Below are positions 1-7,741 of a DNA stretch of 13,571 nucleotides, piece by piece (the stretch's first letter is position 1; each line of letters starts with the position of its first letter). The position numbers were made by a program, and so were the translations under genes. The stretch is from Candidatus Delongbacteria bacterium (lineage in GTDB: Bacteria > Delongbacteria > UBA4055). The notes under the pieces are model-generated. The model did no database searches and was not told the origin of the DNA. It worked only from the letters and a program-made list of their open reading frames with translations. The DNA is taken from NCBI GenBank assembly GCA_027858795.1, contig JAQICF010000076.1, positions 1-13,571 on the forward strand, in the 5' to 3' direction.

Positions 1-96
1 GGAGAAGAAGTTATTTCGAGATGGAGCTTAGATGACCTAAGTGACATTGAAGAAATCACAATTCGACGAAGATATACGAAGTTTTTCAACAGTCTG
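1..96 (+). other. IS-end-like sequence at window edge
   Basis: The stretch 82-97 (TTTTTCAACAGTCTGA) differs by one base from the right end of the IS remnant at 12758-12773 (TTTTTCGACAGTCTGA) and lies in the same orientation. It could therefore be the right end of a second, related element whose body lies left of the window. The only open frame through 1-96 is frame 1, which contains the residues KFFNSL where it crosses the end sequence. I do not recognise the peptide, and it may be the C-terminus of a transposase or of an unrelated upstream gene. The frame stays open to a TGA at 184-186, but beyond 97 it would run through a terminator hairpin, so I do not call a CDS. Confidence 0.3.
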
Positions 97-130
97 AAAA
101 AAAGATCCCTCAGGAGAACTAGAGGGATCC
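97..130 (-). terminator. Intrinsic terminator, minus strand
   Basis: GATCCCTC (104-111) pairs with GAGGGATC (122-129) around a 10-nt loop. Read on the minus strand the stem is followed by seven T (complement of 97-103). There is no T tract on the plus side. It would stop transcription running leftwards, antisense to ispF. It directly abuts the IS-end-like sequence that ends at 96. Confidence 0.6.
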
Positions 131-234
131 AAAATTACATGGTGCTTTGTAGGAGATTAAACACCAATAGAGTTTTGAAGAAGTGAACAACCAAACTCTA
201 ATTGCTAAAATAATTAAAACATAAGGAATAACAT

Positions 235-711
235 ATGATAAAAGTTGGTTTAGGCTATGATGTTCATAAGTTCGCAGAGGACAGGAAATTGATCCTTGGT
301 GGAGTCGAGATCCCTTATGAAAAAGGACTACTTGGTCACAGTGATGCTGATGTTCTTCTTCATGCAATTGCTGATGCGTTATTAGGAGCTTTAGCTCTCG
401 GTGATATTGGAATCCATTTCCCCGATACTGATGAAGAATTTCAAGGAATAGACAGTATGGAACTTATAAAGAAAGTTTACGAAATGGTAAGATCAAAAGG
501 ATACCAGATCGGCAATATTGATTCTATTATTATCTGTGAAAAACCAAAATTGATTAATTTTATATTAAAGATGTGTGATAATATCGCAAATTGTCTGGAA
601 ACTTCTATCAATAATATCTCAGTAAAGGCAACTACAACTGAAAAACTGGGTTTTGAAGGAAGAGAAGAAGGGATTGCCGCACAAGCAATTGTGCTGTTGA
701 AAAGAAAGTAG
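235..711 (+). CDS. ispF: 2-C-methyl-D-erythritol 2,4-cyclodiphosphate synthase
   Basis: IspF converts CDP-methylerythritol 2-phosphate to methylerythritol cyclodiphosphate with loss of CMP, a cytoplasmic step of the MEP isoprenoid pathway. The family normally acts as a trimer with one divalent metal per active site. The 158 residues match the usual length. The metal ligands D9 and H11 (GYDVH) and H43 are present, as are the HSDADV loop (35-40), the [10 protein letters not shown] segment (57-66) and the family signature [13 protein letters not shown] (131-143). The ATG is preceded by AAGGA. The stop codon TAG is itself part of the GTAG that opens a palindromic repeat. No other MEP pathway gene is in the window, so it may be transcribed with the methyltransferase 36 bp downstream rather than with pathway partners. 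It appears intact. Confidence 0.97.
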   Translation: MIKVGLGYDVHKFAEDRKLILGGVEIPYEKGLLGHSDADVLLHAIADALLGALALGDIGIHFPDTDEEFQGIDSMELIKKVYEMVRSKGYQIGNIDSIIICEKPKLINFILKMCDNIANCLETSINNISVKATTTEKLGFEGREEGIAAQAIVLLKRK

Positions 712-732
712 AGACGCAACACTTTGCGTCTC
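708..732. repeat. GTAG-headed palindrome, copy 1
   Basis: GTAG overlaps the ispF stop codon and leads into a perfect 9-bp stem, GAGACGCAA (711-719) and TTGCGTCTC (724-732), with loop CACT. No T tract follows, so it is not a standard terminator. Two other intergenic hairpins in the window (2168-2193 and 6976-6999) also start with GTAG, although their stems differ in sequence. It could act as an mRNA 3'-end stabiliser or be a small dispersed repeat. Confidence 0.65.
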
Positions 733-747
733 GTAATGAGGAATTAA

Positions 748-2142
748 ATGACAGAGAAAAAAAATAGAGATATTGAAATAACCGCCGGGAAACCTATATA
801 CGGTGGAAAAACCCTTTCAGAGTATGAAGGTAAGAAAGTAATGCTGGAAAGAGCCTTACCGGGTGAAAGAGTAATAGCTTTCATTAAAAAGAAAAAGAAA
901 GGCTATGTTGAAGCTTCTGCAAAAGAGATATTGGAAAGATCACCTCACAGAATAGAATCAGAATGTAATTATTATCCTACTTGTGGTGGATGTAAACTCA
1001 GAGATGTTGAATATGACTATCAAGCTTGGATAAAGGAGGAAGTGGTCAAAGACTGTGTTGAGCGGATCGGAAAAGTTAAAGATTATGAATTCCTTCCTAT
1101 CGTTAAAGCTGACAACTCCAGTCACTACAGAAATAAAATGGAATTCACTTTTTCCGAAGAGAGATATTACATGAGCAAAGAAGAACCTTACGATGAAGAT
1201 AAGTTCTCTTTAGGTTTTCATGCTCCAAAATTCTATAGTAAAGTAATTGATGTTGACTATTGTTATCATCAACCTGAACTTTTGAACAATATTTACAGAA
1301 GTATTAGAGAAATTCTAAAATCTTCAGGACTTGAACCGTATAATATTATCAAGCATACCGGTTTCCTCAGGTACCTTGTTATTAGGATTACCACTGAAAA
1401 TAAAGTTATGATAAATCTGGTAACCAAATCTAAAGAGCTTGATCTAATTGGATCAGTTGCAGATCAGTTGATGGAAAAACATCCTGAGATAATATCATTT
1501 ATGAATACTTTAAATAAAGGTTTGAGCAGCACAGCATATGGAGAAGAGACTTTGCTTATCAAAGGTCAGGAAGTGATCATGGATCATATCGGAGAATATA
1601 AATTTGAGATAAGCAGCAACTCATTCTTTCAGGTAAACCCGGGACAGACTGAAAAACTCTACGATAAAATCATCGAATTCGCAGAATTGAAAGGTGATGA
1701 AAATGTTCTTGACCTGTATTGTGGTGTAGGTACTATTTCTATCTATATAAATAAAATTGCTAAGAGTATCACTGGGTTCGAGCTTGTTGAAGCTGCTGTA
1801 ATAAATGCTCAGAAAAATGCTCAATTGAACGGTATTACAAATTGTAAATTCGTTTCTGGTGATTTAATGCAACTGGCTAAAGATGGTGAGATATTCAAAG
1901 AAAAATTCGACTTGATAATAACTGACCCTCCAAGAGATGGAATGCATCCAAAGGTAGTTCAGTCAATAATAGATTCGGAAGTTCCTAAAATCGTATATGT
2001 ATCATGTAATCCTTCGACTTTTGCAAGAGATGTGCAACTATTTGAAATGGGAGGATATAAATTGAAAAAAGTTCAACCGGTGGACATGTTCCCGCATACA
2101 TATCATGTAGAAACGGTCGGTGTGCTGATAAAAATTAATTGA
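748..2142 (+). CDS. rlmD: RNA uracil-5-methyltransferase, RlmD/RumA type
   Basis: This belongs to the TrmA/RumA family of SAM-dependent methyltransferases that make 5-methyluridine in RNA, probably in 23S rRNA. Residues 1-60 look like a TRAM RNA-binding domain. A [4Fe-4S] cluster site is visible as C73, C79 and C82 (CNYYPTCGGC) plus C172. The central region carries SFFQVNP (292-298). The Rossmann domain shows the SAM loop DLYCGVGTI (322-330) and TDPPRDG (392-398). The catalytic nucleophile is C420 in VSCNPSTFARD, and E455 in HVETV is the expected general base. The 464 residues fit the cluster-containing subgroup. The ATG has an upstream GAGGA. Which uridine is modified (U1939, U747 or a tRNA position) cannot be read from sequence, so the symbol is a best guess within the family. 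The TGA stop is the first three bases of a heptad repeat array. Confidence 0.88.
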   Translation: MTEKKNRDIEITAGKPIYGGKTLSEYEGKKVMLERALPGERVIAFIKKKKKGYVEASAKEILERSPHRIESECNYYPTCGGCKLRDVEYDYQAWIKEEVVKDCVERIGKVKDYEFLPIVKADNSSHYRNKMEFTFSEERYYMSKEEPYDEDKFSLGFHAPKFYSKVIDVDYCYHQPELLNNIYRSIREILKSSGLEPYNIIKHTGFLRYLVIRITTENKVMINLVTKSKELDLIGSVADQLMEKHPEIISFMNTLNKGLSSTAYGEETLLIKGQEVIMDHIGEYKFEISSNSFFQVNPGQTEKLYDKIIEFAELKGDENVLDLYCGVGTISIYINKIAKSITGFELVEAAVINAQKNAQLNGITNCKFVSGDLMQLAKDGEIFKEKFDLIITDPPRDGMHPKVVQSIIDSEVPKIVYVSCNPSTFARDVQLFEMGGYKLKKVQPVDMFPHTYHVETVGVLIKIN

Positions 2143-2167
2143 TAATTGAAAATGGACAATTGATAAT
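2140..2167 (+). repeat. Heptad repeat array at a stop codon
   Basis: Four 7-bp units follow each other without gaps: TGATAAT, TGAAAAT, GGACAAT and TGATAAT. The first three bases are the stop codon of the upstream methyltransferase gene. A second four-unit array (7714-7741, minus strand) begins directly after another stop codon and has the same pattern, with G instead of T at position 7 of every unit. The array runs straight into the GTAG palindrome at 2168. Confidence 0.6.
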
Positions 2168-2193
2168 GTAGGGGTCGATTTCCATTCGACCCC
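2168..2193. repeat. GTAG-headed palindrome, copy 2
   Basis: GTAG is followed by an 8-bp perfect stem, GGGGTCGA (2171-2178) and TCGACCCC (2186-2193), with a 7-nt loop. No T tract follows. It sits between the methyltransferase gene and the large ABC gene, so it may be a processing or stabilising hairpin or a dispersed repeat. Confidence 0.6.
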
Positions 2194-2219
2194 AAAACTT
2201 ATTAAACAAGGCAAAGCGT

Positions 2220-5200
2220 ATGGTAGATTCAAAAATATTAGCACAGAAATATCATGAATATATCGAGAATAAAATTCAACCTGATAAGCAGACCATCAGG
2301 AACATTGAGAATTCCAGATTAATATATTTTACAAAATTATTTGCTGTTGTTGCCTCAGTTGAAAAAGAATTAACTGAAACAGAATATGCTTATGTTTTAG
2401 AATTTTACTGGGTAAACTATCCGGATATCATCGCCTTTTATTTATTCAATAAATTTGAAGAATTCAAAAGAACATATGTTTCTATTCAGTCATATGACAT
2501 TGAAAAAAATATTGATACATCTTATGGTGAAAAAGTTTTTATTCTTTTCAAGATATATGAATTTATTTATTTGCTTGGAAAAGTAAGTGATTCAAAGCTT
2601 AAGACCGGAAGGAAAATAGCTTCACTACTTGGAATAAACAATGAAGAACTGGGATTGGTTGAGTCTATATTCAATGGAAATTTCAACTACGAGGATAGTT
2701 ATAAGAATGTAAATATTAGATATATCTTTATCAGTGACGATAAGAAAAAAAGTAATGTATACCTACCGTATGCGGGACTTAAATTAATTGTCTTCAATTT
2801 AGAAAAATTTTACTTTTTGATAAAACTGGATGAAGAAACTTCTGTTCATGTAAATAAATTCAATGTACAAAAAAACATCTCTTTCAAAGTGCCTTATGGT
2901 AGTGATCTAACAGTTAACAACTACACTATCGAATCAGAAGATCTAAAGCTATATCTCAAAATAAAGTATAATATTTATCCGGATAAGCATTTTTTCTTAA
3001 ATAACAACAAAGACCAGATCGTTCTGGATAAAAACAAAGATAATTCAACCTTAGCAAAGCTTGATTTTATAGGTTCGAAAATAATTATTGATCCTATTGA
3101 TAAAAATACTGTTCTTTCAGTTAATGATAAGACCAGAGAAAAAAAGACTTACGTTAATATTAATGATTTTGTTAAAATCAATAGAAACTACCTTAATATC
3201 CGTAAACTTAAATATCAGGAATTTTTTGAAAATGAGTACATCAGGTTCTCTAAAAGTAAAACCGAATATGATATCTCGAATTATTCCGGTTCAGATATTT
3301 ATATCAGTGACAAATCCGAGATAAAATGGGAAGGGAAGATAATCCTGAAAGAAGGAAGTTATTTTCTTAATACAGGTACTTGTTATCATCCTGTTTGGAT
3401 AATCAGAGATAATGTTGATTTTCAAATTAACAAGCAGGCAACTTTCTTTGGAAGAAGTATCAAGCAGGAAAAATTATTTGAGCTAAAAGACAACGATACA
3501 ATCTTTATTCAGGGAAACGTACTGAAATTCAACCTGGAAAACAAACTTTTTGAGAAAACATATTTTAGATATATAACTTATAGAGCTGAGAACTTAGAGT
3601 ATTATTTTTCTGACAATGAAAAAGCTATTGATTCTGTATCTTTTGAAGCTGACCATGGTGATCTTATTTGTATAATGGGACCAAGTGGTGCCGGAAAAAC
3701 TACTTTGCTAAAGATCCTAAGTGGCAGGATAAGACCACAAAAGGGTGAGATCTATGCTGATAATTTCAATTTCTTTGAATATTACGAAAAAATAAAAAGG
3801 TTTATCAGTTATGTCCCTCAGGATGATGTTCTTTTTGAAAATCTGACAGTTTTTGAAAACTTTTTTTACAATGCTAAATTAAGATACCCAAAACTAAGTA
3901 AAAATAATCTGACTGAAAAAGTCGATAGCGTTATCAAAGAAATTGGTCTAATATCAAAAAGAGATACAAGGGTTGGAACTGAACTTGACAAAATTTTAAG
4001 TGGTGGTGAAAGAAAAAGGATGAATATCGGACTTGAACTGTTATCCGATTCTAATATTTATTTCTTTGATGAGCCAACTTCCGGATTATCTTCCAAAGAC
4101 AGTGAAAAAGTAATTGAACTTTTAAGTAAACTTTCCACGAATGGTAAAATAATATTCACAGTTATCCATCAACCAAGCTATAAAATATACAACAAATTCA
4201 ATAAGATAATCCTTCTGGATCACGGTGGCAAATTAGCTTACTACGGAGAAACCCACAATGCTCTGGAATATTTTAAGGAAACATCCGACAAATTCGATTC
4301 TGAGATAGAAAACTCTGAAAATTCCAGGATCGATCCTGACTTGTTGCTTGATAGTCTTGAAGAACCACTAAGGGATATTGATGGAAGTATTATTCCTGAA
4401 AGAAAATTTTCTCCTGATCATTGGAAAGAAAAATATAAGGATCACTTGCAGGATTTAAGATCAGTTAAGATACCTTCTGGTGATCTTGTGAATGATGTTC
4501 CTTCGAGAAACTTTGACCTTGAGGGTAAAATAAAGCAATTCTTTACTCTTTTGACCAGGAACTTTAAAAACAAACTAAGAAACAGATCAAATATCTTAAT
4601 TACTTTCCTGGAAGCTCCGATCTTAGCACTAATAGTAGGATTTATACTAAGATATATACCTGTTGATAAATATACGTTATACAATAATATCCACATGCCG
4701 ATATTCTTATTTTTAACTGTTATCATTACGATCTTCCTTTCAATGACAAACAGCTCAGATGAAATAATCAAAGATATGGAAGTTCTCGAAAGAGAAAAGA
4801 TGCTGGACGTAAAGTATAAGAGATATTTTATCTCTAAATTTCTCACTCAATTGTTCTTTGCAACAATACAAAATATACTTTACCTGGCTGTTAGTTTTGC
4901 ATTACTTGAGATAAAGGAATTGTTCTTTGAATATTTACTTTTCATGACGATCATTTCTGTCTCAGGAATATCACTTGGATTTTTCATCTCATCAATTCCG
5001 GGATTAACAGTAAAGGCTGTTCAAAATATCGTTCCGTTGATATTAATTCCTCAAATAATCTTTGGAGGAGCACTAATTCAATACAAAGAATTGAACACTT
5101 CGCTTACGATCCATACAAATTCTCCTATACCTGAGATCTGCCAATTTATGCCTTCCAGATGGGCTTATGAAGGCTTGATGGTATTGCAGGATTCTTATAA

Positions 5201-5615
5201 TAGTTATCATCCAAAAAAAGATGCTCATCAAAAGAAGTTAGACGAATTGATCAAAAACAAATTGAAGCACCAGGCTGATGATGGCATTGAACTTTACAAA
5301 GAGCGTAAATATAATCTTCTAAACAATGAAATGGTTAAAGTACGTAAAAAATATATGTCTGATTACGGAAACAGAGAGATACATCGAGCTATATTTTCAG
5401 GAAATGAAAAGTCAGAGAAATTACAAAATAAGTTGTTTTATCCTATGTTTAGCAGGGAAAAAACATTCCCGATCCTTGATAAAAAAGTAAATACTTCGAT
5501 ATATAACGCATTTGTGCTATTAATGATCGCAATGCTGATCAATGCTATGACATTCATAATGCTTTCAAATAGAAAAAGGTTATTAAAAATGTTTATGAGA
5601 AGAGGGAAAACGTAA
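2220..5615 (+). CDS. ABCG-type ABC transporter with TerB-like and beta-rich N-terminal regions
   Basis: This is an 1131-residue half-transporter with the ATPase before the membrane domain. Residues 30-150 are helical and resemble TerB (FAVVASVEKELTETEYAYVL, 41-60). Residues about 165-450 are beta-strand rich and FHA-like in style. The nucleotide-binding domain spans about 455-680: Walker A GPSGAGKTT (487-495), Q534, signature LSGGERKR (593-600), Walker B with E618 (FFDEPTSG) and switch H650. A charged linker (690-770) leads to ABC2-type membrane segments near 792-810, 824-841, 872-893, 901-922, 932-953 and 1094-1116. A hydrophilic stretch of about 105 residues precedes the last segment. One NBD and one TMD imply a homodimer. 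Substrate and direction are unknown, but ABCG order and the HQPS segment fit an exporter. AAGG upstream supports the ATG. The next gene also carries a TerB-like region, which hints at a joint role. Confidence 0.85.
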   Translation: MVDSKILAQKYHEYIENKIQPDKQTIRNIENSRLIYFTKLFAVVASVEKELTETEYAYVLEFYWVNYPDIIAFYLFNKFEEFKRTYVSIQSYDIEKNIDTSYGEKVFILFKIYEFIYLLGKVSDSKLKTGRKIASLLGINNEELGLVESIFNGNFNYEDSYKNVNIRYIFISDDKKKSNVYLPYAGLKLIVFNLEKFYFLIKLDEETSVHVNKFNVQKNISFKVPYGSDLTVNNYTIESEDLKLYLKIKYNIYPDKHFFLNNNKDQIVLDKNKDNSTLAKLDFIGSKIIIDPIDKNTVLSVNDKTREKKTYVNINDFVKINRNYLNIRKLKYQEFFENEYIRFSKSKTEYDISNYSGSDIYISDKSEIKWEGKIILKEGSYFLNTGTCYHPVWIIRDNVDFQINKQATFFGRSIKQEKLFELKDNDTIFIQGNVLKFNLENKLFEKTYFRYITYRAENLEYYFSDNEKAIDSVSFEADHGDLICIMGPSGAGKTTLLKILSGRIRPQKGEIYADNFNFFEYYEKIKRFISYVPQDDVLFENLTVFENFFYNAKLRYPKLSKNNLTEKVDSVIKEIGLISKRDTRVGTELDKILSGGERKRMNIGLELLSDSNIYFFDEPTSGLSSKDSEKVIELLSKLSTNGKIIFTVIHQPSYKIYNKFNKIILLDHGGKLAYYGETHNALEYFKETSDKFDSEIENSENSRIDPDLLLDSLEEPLRDIDGSIIPERKFSPDHWKEKYKDHLQDLRSVKIPSGDLVNDVPSRNFDLEGKIKQFFTLLTRNFKNKLRNRSNILITFLEAPILALIVGFILRYIPVDKYTLYNNIHMPIFLFLTVIITIFLSMTNSSDEIIKDMEVLEREKMLDVKYKRYFISKFLTQLFFATIQNILYLAVSFALLEIKELFFEYLLFMTIISVSGISLGFFISSIPGLTVKAVQNIVPLILIPQIIFGGALIQYKELNTSLTIHTNSPIPEICQFMPSRWAYEGLMVLQDSYNSYHPKKDAHQKKLDELIKNKLKHQADDGIELYKERKYNLLNNEMVKVRKKYMSDYGNREIHRAIFSGNEKSEKLQNKLFYPMFSREKTFPILDKKVNTSIYNAFVLLMIAMLINAMTFIMLSNRKRLLKMFMRRGKT

Positions 5616-5686
5616 CTGCAAGGGGTTGAAACCCCTTGTCCCATCCTCGTAAAAAAAGTGAACAAGGTGGCTTTAGCCCCTTGCAG
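5616..5686. repeat. Nested inverted repeat with two hairpins
   Basis: An outer perfect 10-bp inverted repeat (CTGCAAGGGG 5616-5625 and CCCCTTGCAG 5677-5686) encloses two alternative local hairpins. The first pairs CAAGGGGT (5619-5626) with ACCCCTTG (5631-5638). The second pairs CAAGG/GGC (5663-5671, one bulged T) with GCC/CCTTG (5676-5683) around the loop TTTA. The second is nearly repeated at 8469-8492. It fills most of the gap between the ABC gene stop and the M48 gene and has no T tract, so it is more likely a dispersed repeat or folding switch than a terminator. Confidence 0.6.
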
Positions 5687-5717
5687 TGCAGGGAAATAAA
5701 AAAAGGAGAAATAAAAC

Positions 5718-6971
5718 ATGAAGTATGATCAAATAAGGCTAAACCTGGAAAAACAGTTCGGAGAGGAAATAAATAAAATTATCCAAGGTGATATAATACT
5801 AAAACTTTTAATAGATGCTCGAGTAATCAATAGCTCAGACAGCTACTCTAAGATCATGGAAAGTTATAACTTTAAGATCACCAAAGAAATGACACCTAAG
5901 CTTTTCAAACTATGTCAGGAAGTTAAAAAGACTTTACAGTTCAGTGATCAGATTGATTTTTTCATAGTAAATTCTCCTGAAATGAATGCCTTCGCAATAC
6001 CAAGTAACTACAAAGAATTCCCACACAGGATCGCTTTAAATTCTACTATCATCGACAAGATGGACGATGATGAATTGAAGTTTGTAATTGGTCATGAAAT
6101 TGGACATCTGGTAACTAAAACATACAAAATAAACCAGATGATGCATTTTATTTTTCAGAGTAAAGCTCCAAGTTTACTTTTAAGACAGAAGTACTCATTC
6201 TGGGGTAAACTTTGTGAACTTTCAGCTGACAGATTTGGTCTCATCGCAAATCAGAACATTGAAAAATCAATTTCAAGTTTTTTCAAACTTATCTCTGGTC
6301 TTCCTAAGAATATTATTGATTTCGACTTGAAAGCTTTTATTAAACAGAACGAGGAAAACCTTGCAAAGCATATTAATGAAATATCATCCAGTAATATTTC
6401 ACATCCTATACCTGCACTTAGAGTTATATCTCTCGATCATTTTAGTAAATCTAGTCTTTTTAAAAACATCGTTAAGAACAACAAGACTAAAGCTGATAAG
6501 AAGTTAACCAAAAGCATGGATGATATACTTCAAAAGTTTTTCTTCATGGGTAACGAGCATGATGTTCACAGGATGAAGTTCATTGCATCAGCAGGATTGA
6601 TAATGGCTAATGTGGATAAGCAGATCACAAATAATGAAGTTAACAGCATAATTGACTCATTGGCAAATTACCTATTGTTTCCGAAAGAATTTCTTGATGC
6701 TATCATGCAGGGAAATAAAGTAAATGAAGTTTTCAACAATGCTATCAATAATCTTTTGGACCCTAAGAAGAATAAAAGTTCTATCCAGCAGGAAGCTGAT
6801 ATGATGTTCAATTATCTTATCGGAGTTGCGCTTTCTGATAACAGGATCGAAAAAAGTGAAATTGAATTTTTGAATAAGATCGGAAATGAATTATTCGGTT
6901 TCCCGAAGGAAAAAATATCTTATATGATAGCAGCGATCATTGCTAGCAATTTCTCACCGAATATTATGTAA
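5718..6971 (+). CDS. M48-family metallopeptidase with TerB-like C-terminal region
   Basis: This 417-residue protein is a probable zinc endopeptidase. The M48 core shows NAFAIPSN (90-97), the HEIGH zinc motif (126-130, catalytic E127) and the third ligand E167 in ELSADRFG, with D171 as the conserved downstream acid. No signal peptide or convincing membrane segment is visible, unlike HtpX or the Ste24 group, so a cytoplasmic or membrane-peripheral location is likely. Residues about 284-417 are helical and look TerB-like, possibly as two repeats (LIMANVDKQITNNEVNSI at 294-311 and GVALSDNRIEKSEIEFL at 369-385). The start has a good AAAAGGAG site. It follows the TerB-containing ABC transporter gene by about 100 bp and ends at a terminator, so the two may be co-transcribed. 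The substrate is unknown. The protease assignment is firm, the TerB-like call less so. Confidence 0.82.
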   Translation: MKYDQIRLNLEKQFGEEINKIIQGDIILKLLIDARVINSSDSYSKIMESYNFKITKEMTPKLFKLCQEVKKTLQFSDQIDFFIVNSPEMNAFAIPSNYKEFPHRIALNSTIIDKMDDDELKFVIGHEIGHLVTKTYKINQMMHFIFQSKAPSLLLRQKYSFWGKLCELSADRFGLIANQNIEKSISSFFKLISGLPKNIIDFDLKAFIKQNEENLAKHINEISSSNISHPIPALRVISLDHFSKSSLFKNIVKNNKTKADKKLTKSMDDILQKFFFMGNEHDVHRMKFIASAGLIMANVDKQITNNEVNSIIDSLANYLLFPKEFLDAIMQGNKVNEVFNNAINNLLDPKKNKSSIQQEADMMFNYLIGVALSDNRIEKSEIEFLNKIGNELFGFPKEKISYMIAAIIASNFSPNIM

Positions 6972-6975
6972 ATTC

Positions 6976-7007
6976 GTAGGGGCGTATCGCTATACGCCCT
7001 TTCTTTT
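6976..7007 (+). terminator. Terminator on a GTAG-headed palindrome, copy 3
   Basis: GGGCGTAT (6980-6987) pairs with ATACGCCC (6992-6999) around the loop CGCT, and TTTCTTTT follows (7000-7007). It would end the plus-strand transcript after the M48 gene. The 5' flank GTAGGGG (6976-6982) matches that at 2168-2174. The T tract overlaps the stop codon of the convergent minus-strand gene. It lacks a T tract on the minus strand. Confidence 0.75.
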
Positions 7008-7680
7008 AAAAAGCCATTGAAAACACAAATATCAACAACATAAAACTGCTAAAAATTGACAGCAACATTCCTTTAATGGCCAGTTTTTTAGTAACTTCAT
7101 GAGCTTCAGTGATCCCTATATAAATCACAAAGATCCACCAAATATAGACTAAAAAATTAAAGACCGGATTACTAAAAGGTATAACAGCAACCAAACTTGT
7201 AACCATCGAATATGCCAATATCCTAAAAGTTGCCTCATATCCATTCTGCCCCACCCCCGTAAAAGACAAAGAAAAATGCCACACAAAAACTATTAAGTAG
7301 AATAGAACAAAGCTCAGCAACAAATTCTTAAATAGATCTAAAATAGTAGGATTTTCTATTTCTGTATTGAGGAATTCATTGTCCTGATCTATCATATCAG
7401 GGTTTTCTTTTACAACTTCTTTCAATTGTTTCGCTGGAGAATCTATCAAACCTGTATTTATATAAAAACCTGTGAAGAATGTATTTACTGATAGCATTAT
7501 TAAAACGAAAATGATCGGGAACTTCAACCCTTTATTAATATGCATCTTTGAATAGAATTCTTTAGGAGACTTAATCAGCATTAGCACTGATAAATATAAA
7601 CCCATTAAGAAACTATACTTCTCTGTTTCCTCAAAAGGAATATTATCATAATTCTCAATGCTTTTTTCTTCTTCTATCAT
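7006..7680 (-). CDS. Yip1-family integral membrane protein
   Basis: This 224-residue protein has a charged N-terminus and about five hydrophobic segments (near 52-73, 117-140, 155-169, 172-191 and 203-222). Yip1-style features are the SPKEFYSKM lead-in (38-46) before the first membrane span, the TFRILAYS segment (151-158) and the WWIFVIYIGITEAHEV stretch (181-196). Bacterial members have no settled function and are sometimes linked to membrane organisation or transport. A hydrophilic loop of about 40 residues between the first two spans is acidic. The ATG has a weak AGAGA upstream. It lies 61 bp downstream of the O-methyltransferase gene on the same strand, so they may share a transcript. It is convergent with the M48 gene. 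Confidence 0.75.
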   Translation of the reverse strand: MIEEEKSIENYDNIPFEETEKYSFLMGLYLSVLMLIKSPKEFYSKMHINKGLKFPIIFVLIMLSVNTFFTGFYINTGLIDSPAKQLKEVVKENPDMIDQDNEFLNTEIENPTILDLFKNLLLSFVLFYLIVFVWHFSLSFTGVGQNGYEATFRILAYSMVTSLVAVIPFSNPVFNFLVYIWWIFVIYIGITEAHEVTKKLAIKGMLLSIFSSFMLLIFVFSMAF

Positions 7681-7713
7681 AAAATTATCTCTTTTTTGTT
7701 TTAATCGAGCGAA

Positions 7714-7741
7714 CTTATCACTTACAACTTACCACTTATCA
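7714..7741 (-). repeat. Heptad repeat array after a stop codon
   Basis: Read on the minus strand, four adjoining 7-bp units are TGATAAG, TGGTAAG, TTGTAAG and TGATAAG. The array begins at the base after the TAG stop of the O-methyltransferase gene. It parallels the array at 2140-2167 in unit number, unit length, identical first and last units and position relative to a stop codon, but every unit ends in G rather than T. Confidence 0.6.

Noticed and set aside
97..186. Coding extension of the left-edge frame to the TGA at 184
   Set aside because: It would translate through a terminator hairpin and shows no conserved residues, so it is more likely chance openness.
119..367. Minus-strand open frame of 82 codons over the ispF start
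   Set aside because: It overlaps the ispF leader and coding start in antisense, has no ribosome site and shows no recognisable motif.
2140..2193. CRISPR-like repeats
   Set aside because: Units are 7 bp without spacers and no cas gene is present.
4442..4846. Minus-strand open frame of 134 codons inside the ABC gene
   Set aside because: It is fully antisense to conserved coding sequence; AT-rich membrane codons often leave the opposite frame open.
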